Source: Candidatus Bathyarchaeota archaeon
Lineage (GTDB): Archaea; Thermoproteota; Bathyarchaeia; 40CM-2-53-6; JALHTG01
Direction of reading: 5' to 3'
Assembly (NCBI GenBank): GCA_022865705.1
Contig: JALHTG010000095.1
Span: forward strand, 1-38,450
Length of the DNA: 38,450 nt
The position numbers and the translations under genes are program-made. Below are positions 14,552-23,214 of the stretch, one piece after another. Below the pieces are notes generated by a model, which saw nothing but the letters and a program-made list of their open reading frames with translations, searched no databases and had not been told where the DNA came from. Within the stretch, counting starts at the first letter, position 1, and each line of letters begins with the position of its first letter.

Positions 14552-15526
14552 TCACAACGGTGGAACGGTTTTCTTTCGTTCCATCTCCGGCATTGTTGTC
14601 CATTTCATGAACTCTGGGCTTGGAGGCTCGCTTTCATAGAGGGACTTTCTCATAGATTCAAGAGGCATGCTCTCCTTTCCAACATATTCTGCTGCCGTCA
14701 GAACTTGATTTCCATGCCTCTCAGCTTCTTCAAACACCTTCTTCACTTGAATCCTCCAATCCTCACTTCTAACTATGTGATGATCAAGAATCGTCACAGG
14801 AACAGATCTGACCATTATCTGAAGATTCTGAAAACTCTGTTCAATGACGCTTACAGGCACCTTTGATCCTGAAAGATAGAGAGGCTGGCCGCCTACGATC
14901 ACGAGGTCAGGGTCCTCGAATAGGATCATTTCAAGCGTCTTCTTCGAAGAGGGGCCTTGAACATCAGAGGTATGCACAACCTTCTCTTTTCCATATTGGA
15001 CTACGAGCATAATGACCCATCCAAGCTCAGATCCTTCTTCTCCATGATAAACTGGGTCTGAGAATCTAAGTTCAGTTTCGTGTAGCTTGAAGGATCTTCC
15101 GTCAGCGCTTTCAAACCGGTCGACAAATTTCCCTGAAATCTTCTGGAAAAGCCATCCCCTGCGTCTCTGACTCGTGTTCACATGGCTTTTTGTATTCTTG
15201 GCGAGAACAAGCTTGCCACCGCAGATAGATTTGGCTTCTTCAGGGCTACTCCCGCACCAGACTGTATCGACGTAGTTCGGAGTGTGATGATCATAGTGGT
15301 AGTGAGAAATTGTGACAACATCAGCCTTTTCGGCGGCCTTCCGCATCTTCAGACGACTGTTGTTCCTTGCAGCATACTCTTCGGGATGAGGCATCAACGA
15401 GAAACGCGGAGCAACAGACACGCCCGGATCCACCAGTACCTTCAGATCCTTAGTTTCAACTAGAGTGCACATAGATCGGACGCCCATGCTTTCAAAAGCA
15501 AGCGGTGTGATCTTGATCTTCGCCAT
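14552..15526 (-). CDS. UPF0282 family metallo-beta-lactamase-fold hydrolase
   Basis: A 324-residue protein of the archaeal UPF0282 family. The metal-binding HYHYDHHTP motif appears near residue 75, with further metal ligands expected in VYHGEEGS, VVHTSDVQGP and LDHHIVRS. The N-terminal strand pair (PLAFESMGVRSMCTLVE, LKVLVDPGVS) is typical of the family. Its substrate is unknown; the fold serves hydrolases acting on nucleic acids or small esters. Start is ATG 15526 with GAGGCAAGG upstream. On the minus strand ATAAAAAG near 15565-15572 is a likely TATA box. It is divergent from orc1/cdc6. Confidence 0.85.
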   Translation of the reverse strand: MAKIKITPLAFESMGVRSMCTLVETKDLKVLVDPGVSVAPRFSLMPHPEEYAARNNSRLKMRKAAEKADVVTISHYHYDHHTPNYVDTVWCGSSPEEAKSICGGKLVLAKNTKSHVNTSQRRRGWLFQKISGKFVDRFESADGRSFKLHETELRFSDPVYHGEEGSELGWVIMLVVQYGKEKVVHTSDVQGPSSKKTLEMILFEDPDLVIVGGQPLYLSGSKVPVSVIEQSFQNLQIMVRSVPVTILDHHIVRSEDWRIQVKKVFEEAERHGNQVLTAAEYVGKESMPLESMRKSLYESEPPSPEFMKWTTMPEMERKKTVPPL

Positions 15527-15806
15527 GGCCTTGCCTCATCATCCGCTATGTAATGCTCCACATCTTTTTATCTGTGAGCGGGACAGAATCTTTCGGTGAG
15601 CGATGACGACTCTGGCCCAAATGAGCCTGCAATGAATTGGATCTTGAGTACGTTCGAGCTCACCATTTCGAGAAACAATTGCACATTCCTTGTTGCATAA
15701 GGGCTGCTGTTAAGACGACAGTGGCATGTAGTCAATTCGTTGAGAGAACTGCGCGTCCGAGGACATAAAGCCTAAAACATAGCTCGCCCAACTCTCTCGC
15801 AGACTT

Positions 15807-17054
15807 GTGGAAGAACATGAATTGAGTCGAGGATCAGAGATTATCAGAGAAACACTAGCTGGACCCTCAATCTTCAAGGATGAAGGAGCACTGTCAATCG
15901 ATTACGTTCCAATCAGCCTGCCCCACCGTGACGAGAAGCTCAAGTTCCTCGCCCAACTGTTTCGATTCACTCTCGAAAAACCTGGCTCCATGAACCAAAA
16001 AGTCCTGATAACAGGGAACATTGGGACAGGCAAAACAGCGGTTTGCCAGCGTTTTGGAATCGATCTGATGAAAGTGGCAAAGTCGCGAAAAATCAACCTG
16101 AAATACATTCACGTCAACTGCAGAGAATGCCGAGGCAGCTTGTTCTTGGTTCTGAAGAAGGTCTTGGGAGAGTTTGTGCCCAGTTTTCCTCAACGGGGCT
16201 ACTCTTCGGAGGAGTTGCTCCAAATGTTCATGGATATTTTGGACAAGAACAACGCTTTTGCCATTCTTGGCCTCGATGAGACGGAGAGTCTCATTCGTAC
16301 TGAAGGGAGCGGGCCACTTTATAACCTGACCAGAGTTCACGAGGGGCGACTTGACAAACCCATGCGTTTGTCGCTAATCTGTATCCTACGTCAACCGGAA
16401 TACTTGAAGCGGCTTGATGGTAGTACATTGGGAACACTTCAACAGAACATAATAGAAATGGAGCCCTACTCTATCGAACAACTAGTGGCGATACTAGAGA
16501 ACAGAGTTACACTTTCATTCAGAGAAGGCACAGTTCCAGACGAGTCAATTCGTTTTGTTGCTGAACTAGCCTCAACAACGGGGGATGCCAGATACGCCAT
16601 CGAACTTCTTTGGCGCTCAGCAAAACATGCGGACCTGGAGGCGAAAAGGCAACTAGAGCCGGAGCACATCAGGAAAGCGGTCTCCTCGGTGTATCCCACG
16701 ATTCGAGGAGACTACGTGAAAACGCTTACCCGACAGGAACGAATCGTTCTTCTCGCAATTGCTCGAGCACTGGAGTCTTCAGGCTCTGCTTATGTAACGA
16801 TGGGGGAGATCGAGGAGATCTACAGAATTGTCTGCGAGGAGCTGAGAGAGGCATCGAGAGCGCATACCCAGCTTTGGAAGTGCGTTCGAGAGCTATCCGC
16901 ATCTGGAATCATCGAGGCGAAGAAATCCGGAAAGGGAGTTAGGGGCCGTACGACTATGGTGGGCTTGACAACGGCATCTGCGTCTGCTATGAGAAAATGG
17001 CTTGAATTCTCATTTACAAGCCATGGTAGGAATTCTATCGACCGCCCCTTCTAG
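15807..17054 (+). CDS. cdc6: Orc1/Cdc6 family replication initiator AAA+ ATPase
   Basis: This 415-residue protein has the Orc1/Cdc6 layout: YVPISLPHRDEKLKFLAQLF ahead of the P-loop, Walker A GNIGTGKT at 70-77, a Walker B-like LDETE at 156-160 in place of the common LDExD, and a C-terminal winged helix (about 320-410) for DNA binding. Orc1/Cdc6 binds origin repeats and loads MCM, whose gene is 10 kb downstream. Start GTG 15807 has no good ribosome site; a TATA-like ATAAAGCC near 15766 suggests a short-leader or leaderless message. I see no clear ORB repeat in the 280 bases upstream, so an origin here is not established. Confidence 0.85.
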   Translation: MEEHELSRGSEIIRETLAGPSIFKDEGALSIDYVPISLPHRDEKLKFLAQLFRFTLEKPGSMNQKVLITGNIGTGKTAVCQRFGIDLMKVAKSRKINLKYIHVNCRECRGSLFLVLKKVLGEFVPSFPQRGYSSEELLQMFMDILDKNNAFAILGLDETESLIRTEGSGPLYNLTRVHEGRLDKPMRLSLICILRQPEYLKRLDGSTLGTLQQNIIEMEPYSIEQLVAILENRVTLSFREGTVPDESIRFVAELASTTGDARYAIELLWRSAKHADLEAKRQLEPEHIRKAVSSVYPTIRGDYVKTLTRQERIVLLAIARALESSGSAYVTMGEIEEIYRIVCEELREASRAHTQLWKCVRELSASGIIEAKKSGKGVRGRTTMVGLTTASASAMRKWLEFSFTSHGRNSIDRPF

Positions 17055-17168
17055 CTAGTAAGTTCTGGGTTCAATGAGTCTGACCATCAAAAGACTAATA
17101 GACTTGAGAGATAGGGCCGGATTCATCCTGATAGCTGTCCGGACAAGAAAAAGAGAGAAGGGCTCAAG

Positions 17169-17633
17169 ATGTCAGAACCTTATCCGAAGTATAGAATGGT
17201 CAACATAGGTGGAAAGACCGAAGAAGAGAGAGAGGCCGCTGCGACTGGAAAGATAAGGTTGAGAAAGAGTACGCTAGAGCTTCTGAAACAAGGAAAGATA
17301 GAGAAAGGAGATCCTCTTGCCGCGGCTGAGATTGCTGCAATACTGGCCGCAAAGAAAACGAGCGAACTCATACCTCTTTGTCATCCCCTTCCGATCACCG
17401 AAGCGAGGGCAACGGGTAGGATCACTGATGACGGTGTCGTCGTTGAAGCCGTTGTGAAGACAACGGGGAAGACTGGTGTGGAGATGGAGGCATTGGTTGC
17501 GGCCTCGGTCTATCTCCTCACCATATGGGACATGACGAAGCAGTATGAAAAGGATGAGAAGGGACAGTATCCGTTCACCGCGGTCGAAGGGATACGGGTC
17601 ACAAGAAAGGTGAAGACAGACGTGCGCAAGTAG
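17169..17633 (+). CDS. moaC: Cyclic pyranopterin monophosphate synthase
   Basis: MoaC converts the cyclised GTP intermediate made by MoaA into cyclic pyranopterin monophosphate, the first committed pterin of the molybdenum/tungsten cofactor. The 154-residue protein has the family core: KKTSELIPLCHPL at 62-74, TGVEMEAL at 102-109 and TIWDMTKQYEKD around 118-129, containing the catalytic Asp and Lys region. ATG 17169 starts the gene. Its last bases overlap the proposed moaB start, and moaA follows, so this is a moaCBA operon. It would supply the pterin used by the AOR in this window. Confidence 0.95.
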   Translation: MSEPYPKYRMVNIGGKTEEEREAAATGKIRLRKSTLELLKQGKIEKGDPLAAAEIAAILAAKKTSELIPLCHPLPITEARATGRITDDGVVVEAVVKTTGKTGVEMEALVAASVYLLTIWDMTKQYEKDEKGQYPFTAVEGIRVTRKVKTDVRK

Positions 17634-18153
17634 CTCAGTTCGGGAGCACAAGGAGAAGGCTCCCCGATCGGTCAGTATTGCCATCATCACCTGCAGCACC
17701 TCAAGGCATACTTCTCTGAAGGATGGCAAGACAGTTGATGACCAATCGGGTGACCTGATCGAGTCTTTGCTTTCAAACGCCGGACATAAGGTCATAAGCC
17801 GAATTCTAATTCCAGATAGCCAACGCGATCTGACTCGAGAGATCAGAAAAGCCGAAAGATCGAGGGCCGACTCCATTATCGTTTGTGGAGGAACAGGAAT
17901 CACAGAGCAGGATATCACAATAGAGGTAGCGGAGAAGCTTCTTGTCAAACATATCCCGGGTTTCGGTGAGATCTTCAGAAGGCTAAGCTATGATGAGATA
18001 GGATCGGCTGCCTTATTGTCACGAGCTCTTGCAGGAGTAATAGACAACAAGGTTCTCTTCTGCCTGCCCGGATCAGCCGACGCTGTCCGTTTGGCGATGA
18101 ATCGATTGATACTGCCCGAAATCAGTCATATGATAAAACATGCATCAGAGTGA
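17620..18153 (+). CDS. moaB: MoaB/Mog-type molybdopterin adenylyltransferase, no standard start codon
   Basis: MoaB-type proteins adenylylate molybdopterin before metal insertion. The reading frame encodes VREHKEKAP, then IAIITCSTSRHTS, KTVDDQSGDLI, CGGTGITEQDITIE, GFGEIFRRLSYDEIG and LPGSADAVRLAMN, the whole family pattern. The first ATG/GTG/TTG in this frame is TTG 17767, which would remove the first strand and the pterin loop. Upstream to the frame's stop at 17611 there is no standard start. ACG 17620, with AAAGGTGA ending 6 bases upstream, gives 177 residues, the usual length, and overlaps the end of moaC by 14 bases. GTT 17638 or ATT 17677 are weaker options. Confidence 0.85.
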   Translation, partial: TCASSSVREHKEKAPRSVSIAIITCSTSRHTSLKDGKTVDDQSGDLIESLLSNAGHKVISRILIPDSQRDLTREIRKAERSRADSIIVCGGTGITEQDITIEVAEKLLVKHIPGFGEIFRRLSYDEIGSAALLSRALAGVIDNKVLFCLPGSADAVRLAMNRLILPEISHMIKHASE

Positions 18154-18159
18154 TAACAA

Positions 18160-19119
18160 GTGACCAACAGGCCGATCACAGACAGTCATGGAAGACCCTT
18201 TCTCAATTTCAGAATCTCAGTAACCCAGGGATGTAATCTCGAATGTCCCTATTGTCATAGGGAGGGACAACCCACCAGCGGCAACGAAATGATGCCAAGT
18301 GAGATTGCCAGATTGGCAAGAGTCGCAAGCGAATTGGGCGCTTCTAATATCAAATTGACTGGAGGGGAGCCACTCATCAGAAAGGACATCGTTGAAATTG
18401 TGAGACTCCTGAATGAGATAAGGACAATCAAAGAGATCTCAATGGTGACCAACGGAACGCTACTGACATCCTCACTCGCATCAAGCCTGAGAAAGAATGG
18501 CTTGGCACGAATAAACATCAACATTCCTTCCGTCCAGGCTCGCATATACAAGAAGCTCACAGGCGGTAGACTGCAAGATGCGCTTGAAGGAGTCAGAGCA
18601 GCATTATCTGCGGGACTGTTTCCTGTAAAGGTGAACATGCTCGTTCTCAGAGACGTGAACGACGACCAAGTTGATTCAATGCTCGACTTCTGCAACAAGA
18701 CTGGAGTCACACTGCAAATCATTGAGCTTGAACCATTGAATCTAGATGAAAAGTACTACTCTCGACATCACTTGCTTCTTGATGACATAGAGAAGCGGAT
18801 CTCCGCACAAGCACAGAAGGTTGAAGTGAGACACTCGATGCATGGAAGAAAGGTGTACTTCCTTCCGGACACTAAGGTTGAGATCGTCAGGCCCGTTGAT
18901 AACACCGAGTTCTGCCTGCGTTGTTCGAGGATGAGACTCACTAGTGACGGCAAATTGAAGTCATGTCTGATGAGATCAGACGACCTTGTTGATCTTCTCG
19001 GACCCATGAAGTCTGGTGTAGCCGATCAAGAGTTGAGGGACCTGATGACGAGTTCCGCTAGGAGGCGGCAGCCTTTTTGCGGCCTGAAACAGGTTTCGCA
19101 ACTTTCCGCACGCCCTTGA
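18160..19119 (+). CDS. moaA: GTP 3',8-cyclase (radical SAM)
   Basis: MoaA opens molybdenum/tungsten cofactor synthesis by radical cyclisation of GTP. The 319-residue protein has the radical SAM CNLECPYC motif at 25-32, the KLTGGEPL segment and the second cluster motif C-x2-C-x13-C (CLRC to SC) near residue 265. The usual C-terminal Gly-Gly is not present; the last 20 residues (about CGLKQVSQLSARP) do not resemble the family ending. These residues are encoded in the 62 bases that overlap rfcL on the other strand. GTG 18160 begins six bases after the moaB stop. Confidence 0.92.
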   Translation: MTNRPITDSHGRPFLNFRISVTQGCNLECPYCHREGQPTSGNEMMPSEIARLARVASELGASNIKLTGGEPLIRKDIVEIVRLLNEIRTIKEISMVTNGTLLTSSLASSLRKNGLARININIPSVQARIYKKLTGGRLQDALEGVRAALSAGLFPVKVNMLVLRDVNDDQVDSMLDFCNKTGVTLQIIELEPLNLDEKYYSRHHLLLDDIEKRISAQAQKVEVRHSMHGRKVYFLPDTKVEIVRPVDNTEFCLRCSRMRLTSDGKLKSCLMRSDDLVDLLGPMKSGVADQELRDLMTSSARRRQPFCGLKQVSQLSARP

Positions 19120-20389
19120 CCTTTGCCGGTATCTTCGACTTCTCTTTCTTCTCTTCTGCTCCCTTTGCGCCGTTTCCTGACAGGTATTGAACCATTTCTT
19201 CATCTAGGTCGAGCCATTCGGATAGCCCCGGGATCATTTCTGGCTTGTTCTGGGAAATGAACGACACATATGGGAGGAACTGTTTTTCTGCTGCTCGACT
19301 TGAGAGATGAGTCTTTGCTCCGATCTTCGCTCCGATCTGCAAACGCATTGCTCTTTCCTTCTTTGTTCTGGAAAGCGACATTATTCTGCTTGGAAATCTC
19401 ATTGGAACCCAAGCTGGCTTCGTCCTCTCCCTTGACATTGCTACACCGGCAGTCATCTGATCTAGAGCAAAGGGAAACAATTGCCATACCTGCCTGCGCT
19501 TCACTCTTGCTAGAACAAGATCGGCTCGGGCAAGTGCTTCCATGGCTTTCGCTAGATCTTGCGGATCAGTAAGCTGTAGAGGCGTGTTCTCATAGATCCA
19601 TTCGAAGAACATATCCAAGTCTATGTCGATAGTGTCCGCGGCTCTTCTTGCTTGAGCACAAGTCTTCGATGAGAAAACCTTGCTCAAGGCATCAAAGATT
19701 GATTCTTTTCGATCCCTCCAAGCCAGCCATCCTACGTCTGCGTAGGTGAGTTTCTTCCTACCGGTTGTGAACGTTTGGAGATCATTCACAATCGATCGCA
19801 TGTCTCCATTGTTTCGATCGATAATGAGCCTCAGCGCCTGTTCATCTGTGTCTATTCCTTCAGACGCAGAGAGCTTCTTGAGGTACATGAGACAATCCCG
19901 TACCCCCAGCCGCCTAAACTCTATGAGGAGACAATGGTCGCGAAGAGACCTGATCTTTGGATCCCACGGATCGTTCGCTGCAAGAACAACTGGGCACTTG
20001 GCATCCTCGATAGTCTCTATGAGCGCTGAGATGGCGCCAGTATCTTGCGCCAGGTTGATTCCATCCATCTCATCAAGAAAGACAAGACGGCTTCTCCCAA
20101 AGAGCTCGCCTTGAGCTACAGCCCCTCCAGCTATCTTTCTTAGCTGATCTCCAGTTCTGCTGTCGCTTGCATCTATCTCAACAAGATCCAAGCCCAGATC
20201 CCTTGCTACAGCTTCAACTGTGACAGTCTTGCCAGTTCCAGGAGGCCCATGTAGAAGAATAGCCCTCTTGGAGGACCTGCTCTGTCCCCATGATTTTACC
20301 CAAGCAACAAAGGCTTCCTTTGCGCCTGCATTGCCTGCGACGTCGGCAAGTGTCTTGGGACGGTATTTTGTTGTCCAAGGAAGAGGCAT
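19058..20389 (-). CDS. rfcL: Replication factor C large subunit
   Basis: RfcL is the large subunit of the clamp loader that opens PCNA. The 443-residue AAA+ protein has TTKYRPKTLADVAGN at the start, Walker A GPPGTGKT at 48-55, Walker B LDEMD at 105-109, and sensor AANDPWDP. After about 390 the chain becomes Lys/Ala-rich (KKEKSKIPAKVKGVRK). The end (GRKKAAAS) has no recognisable PIP box of the QxxLxxF type, so PCNA contact may use another site. Start ATG 20389 lies 10 bases after rfcS. Its last 62 bases overlap the convergent moaA. Confidence 0.93.
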   Translation of the reverse strand: MPLPWTTKYRPKTLADVAGNAGAKEAFVAWVKSWGQSRSSKRAILLHGPPGTGKTVTVEAVARDLGLDLVEIDASDSRTGDQLRKIAGGAVAQGELFGRSRLVFLDEMDGINLAQDTGAISALIETIEDAKCPVVLAANDPWDPKIRSLRDHCLLIEFRRLGVRDCLMYLKKLSASEGIDTDEQALRLIIDRNNGDMRSIVNDLQTFTTGRKKLTYADVGWLAWRDRKESIFDALSKVFSSKTCAQARRAADTIDIDLDMFFEWIYENTPLQLTDPQDLAKAMEALARADLVLARVKRRQVWQLFPFALDQMTAGVAMSRERTKPAWVPMRFPSRIMSLSRTKKERAMRLQIGAKIGAKTHLSSRAAEKQFLPYVSFISQNKPEMIPGLSEWLDLDEEMVQYLSGNGAKGAEEKKEKSKIPAKVKGVRKVAKPVSGRKKAAAS

Positions 20390-20399
20390 CAGAGAACCA

Positions 20400-21365
20400 C
20401 TACTTGCCTTGCCCGGCCATTATGCCTAGTCTCGCAAGTAAAGCACTGAACTGAACCTCTTCGTCGCCACCTTCGGTCAATCGGAAGTCAATCTCTCCAA
20501 TGGCGTCTGCAAGTACAATCTTGGTCTTCTCGGGGATCTCCATCTTGAATATCTCTGAGTGCATCTGCTTGATTATGTCCGAGCCAGAAAGCCCGTATTC
20601 AACAAGAAGAGACCTCAACATCTGTCTTGCCTTCATGAACTCTCCTTTGACTGCGAGATCGAGGAGTTCTCTCACATCTTTCGGCTTTGCTCTGCCCACG
20701 ACCTTGTAGACAGATTCTTCAGACACAGACTTTCCCAGTGATGTGGCAGCCTGAAGGGTGTTTATGGCTTTTCTAAGATCCCCCTCTGCAATGTCTACTA
20801 GTGCAACTACTCCGCTTGCTTCAACCTCAACACCTTCGGTTTTCGCTATGTGATTCAGGTAATCGGCAACGTCTTGGCTTTTGAGCGGAGTGAATCTGAA
20901 TAGAGCGCACCTAGATTGGATTGGCTCAATGATTCGTCCAGAGTAGTTGCAGCAAAGTATGAACCTGCATGTTTCGGTGTACCGCTCCATAGTTCTTCTC
21001 AAAGCTTGCTGAGCATCTGAGGTCATGTTGTCGGCTTCGTCAAGAACCAGAATCTTGAAAGGCACCTCACTTATGGTCGCGATTCTCGCGAACTCTTTCA
21101 CAGTGGTCCTTATCACATCGATGCCTCTGGCATCACTCGCATTCAACTCCATGAACGCATCCACATATCGTTCCCCGAAGAGGTCATGAGCCAGGGACAA
21201 TGCAGCAGTAGTCTTACCGGTGCCAGGAGGACCGGCAAACATACAGTGAGTCATCGATTTGGCCTCAACAAACACCTTCAACCTTCCAACGATCTCCGCT
21301 TGGTTTCTCATCTCAGAGAGAGATCTTGGCCTATACTTCTCAGACCACATCGCATGCTTCGCCAT
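20400..21365 (-). CDS. rfcS: Replication factor C small subunit
   Basis: This 321-residue AAA+ protein shows all RfcS features: EKYRPRSLSEM at the start, Walker A GPPGTGKT at 45-52, LDEADNM Walker B, the SRC arginine-finger motif (IQSRCALFRF), and sensor 2 GDLRKAINTLQAA. Four RfcS and one RfcL make the archaeal clamp loader. ATG 21365 is preferred to GTG 21374 because GGTGG then lies 6 bases upstream as the ribosome site. rfcL follows in the same operon. Confidence 0.94.
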   Translation of the reverse strand: MAKHAMWSEKYRPRSLSEMRNQAEIVGRLKVFVEAKSMTHCMFAGPPGTGKTTAALSLAHDLFGERYVDAFMELNASDARGIDVIRTTVKEFARIATISEVPFKILVLDEADNMTSDAQQALRRTMERYTETCRFILCCNYSGRIIEPIQSRCALFRFTPLKSQDVADYLNHIAKTEGVEVEASGVVALVDIAEGDLRKAINTLQAATSLGKSVSEESVYKVVGRAKPKDVRELLDLAVKGEFMKARQMLRSLLVEYGLSGSDIIKQMHSEIFKMEIPEKTKIVLADAIGEIDFRLTEGGDEEVQFSALLARLGIMAGQGK

Positions 21366-21512
21366 ATTATCCACCGTAGTGATTTACTCAGAGCTATGGT
21401 TCGCCAAGTTAAGGATTAGTCTTCTCTGTTGAAAAATGTGTTGGGGTAGTTCAACAGGCCTCCAAAAGAAATTTGAACTCTCTTCACAAGGATGTGAACC
21501 GGTGGACCAACT

Positions 21513-23080
21513 TTGCATGGAGGGCAAGCGAAGGACTCAAGGCTAGATACCATCCTTGTCCTTGACTTCGGGGGCAGTATTGCCACCTTATTGCTAGGAG
21601 AATCAGAGACCTCAACGTCTACTCTGAGGTTGTGGGTCACGACATAACTCCGAGAGAGATCGAGCAACTTCGTCAAGAGTCCGATGTCAAAGGATTGATT
21701 CTATCAGGTGGTCCTACCAGTGTGTTTGATGATGGAGCTCCAAGATTCGATGAAAGAATCTTGGACTTGGAGCTGCCAATCCTAGGGATTTGCTATGGGC
21801 ATCAGCTACTGGCACTTATTTCAGGTGGGAAGGTCGAACGCGCCAGAAGCAAGGAATACGGTACGACTGTCGCTACAATCGACAAGCCCGTCGGAGTGCT
21901 GAAGTCCCTGGACAGACAAGAAAAGGTCTGGATGAGCCACGGCGACGATGTTGTCTCCATCTCTGAAGGTTTCGAGGTTCTCGCTCATACTGACAACTCC
22001 TCATATGCAGCATTCCGACACAAATCGAGACCAGTATACGGCCTACAGTGGCATCCTGAAGTGATTCATACCAGCAATGGCATCCAGATGTTGCGTAACT
22101 TCGTTTTCGATGTATGCGGTTGCGAGGCAGGCTGGAGGGCGGAAGACTTTGTAGAAAGATCGGTACTTCAAATAAGGCAGGCTATCGGTCCAGGAAAGGC
22201 CATAGTCGGAGCTAGTGGAGGAATCGACTCCACTGTGACAGCAGTTCTATCAGCAAAGGCAATTGGCGACAACTTGACCGCAGTCTTTGTTGATCATGGA
22301 TTGATGCGGGAAGGAGAACGTAACTCCGTAACGACAGCCTTGAGAAAACTGGGCGTGAACCTTGTTGTTGTGGACGCCGCGAAAACGTTCTTGGAAAAAC
22401 TAAGAGGAGTTGTAGATCCAGAACTGAAGAGAAAGATCGTCGGAGAGGAATTCGTCAGAGCTTTTGAAAGAGTCGCAGAAGAGTCTGGCGCAGAATATCT
22501 TCTCCAAGGAACGATCTATCCCGACAGGATTGAATCAGGAATCAGAAGACACTCTGACAAAATAAAGACCCATCACAACGTGGCAGGTCTACCCATTGAG
22601 ATCAAATTTCGGGCAATCGTTGAACCATTGAAGGATCTGTACAAGGATGAGGTGAGAAAGGTTGCCCAATCCCTAGGGTTGTCTAGAGACATCGTTTGGA
22701 GACAACCATTTCCCGGCCCAGGCTTAGCAGTTCGAGTGATCGGCGAAGTCACGCAGGAGAAAATCGACATTGTAAGATTGACTGACAGGATTGTAACTGA
22801 GGAGATAGAACGGTGCGGTTTGAGTGGCAGTCTATGGCAATATTTCTCGGTCTTGACTGACACGAAGAGCACGGGAGTGAAGGGCGATTCTCGAGCATAC
22901 GGTTATACCGTCGCCATTAGGGCTGTGGAAAGCAAAGAAGCGATGACTGCGATGTTCGCAAGAATCCCGTATGATGTCTTGGAGAGGATCTCTACGAGAA
23001 TAACAAACGAAGTGCCAAAGGTCGTGAGAGTTGTCTACGATGTCACACACAAGCCTCCTTCAACAATAGAATGGGAATAA
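21513..23080 (+). CDS. guaA: GMP synthase (glutamine-hydrolysing), fused form, with apparent frameshift
   Basis: The fused enzyme makes GMP from XMP: class I glutaminase (GICYGHQ with catalytic Cys, GLQWHPEV with His/Glu) then the ATP-pyrophosphatase (GASGGIDSTV) and dimerisation domain. Many archaea encode these as two proteins, whereas this copy is fused, about 520 residues, like the bacterial form. Residues DTILVLDFGG are in one frame and QYCHLIARRIRDL in another, with the switch at the five-G run 21570-21574; one more G would restore the family sequence. Either a sequencing or assembly error, or a real disruption. The upstream frame can begin at TTG 21513; after the switch the next standard start is GTG 21629/ATG 21632. 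Confidence 0.85.
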
Positions 23081-23164
23081 GACCAATAGATGATTGAAGA
23101 CAAGCATGTGACACCCGTACCGCGTGCGAGATTTTGCGCGGCTACACTAAGACTTAAGAGACAA

Positions 23165-23191
23165 TTCGGATTATACCACGCGCGATCCGAA
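23165..23191. promoter_or_regulatory. Inverted repeat in the glutamate dehydrogenase promoter region
   Basis: TTCGGAT (23165-23171) and ATCCGAA (23185-23191) are exact reverse complements around 13 bases that begin TATACC. It lies 24 bases upstream of the gdhA start and encloses a TATA-like GATTATACC. Either an operator or a small hairpin near the leader; function is not shown. Confidence 0.35.
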
Positions 23192-23214
23192 ACAGAGCCT
23201 AAAGGTGAATCAAT

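Noticed and set aside
15527-15806. Replication origin upstream of orc1/cdc6
   Set aside because: I could not find repeated ORB-like elements or an AT-rich unwinding stretch; gene position alone is not enough.
21570-21574. Programmed frameshift in guaA
   Set aside because: The bases do not form a canonical slippery heptamer and no conserved downstream structure is evident; a single-base sequence error is simpler.
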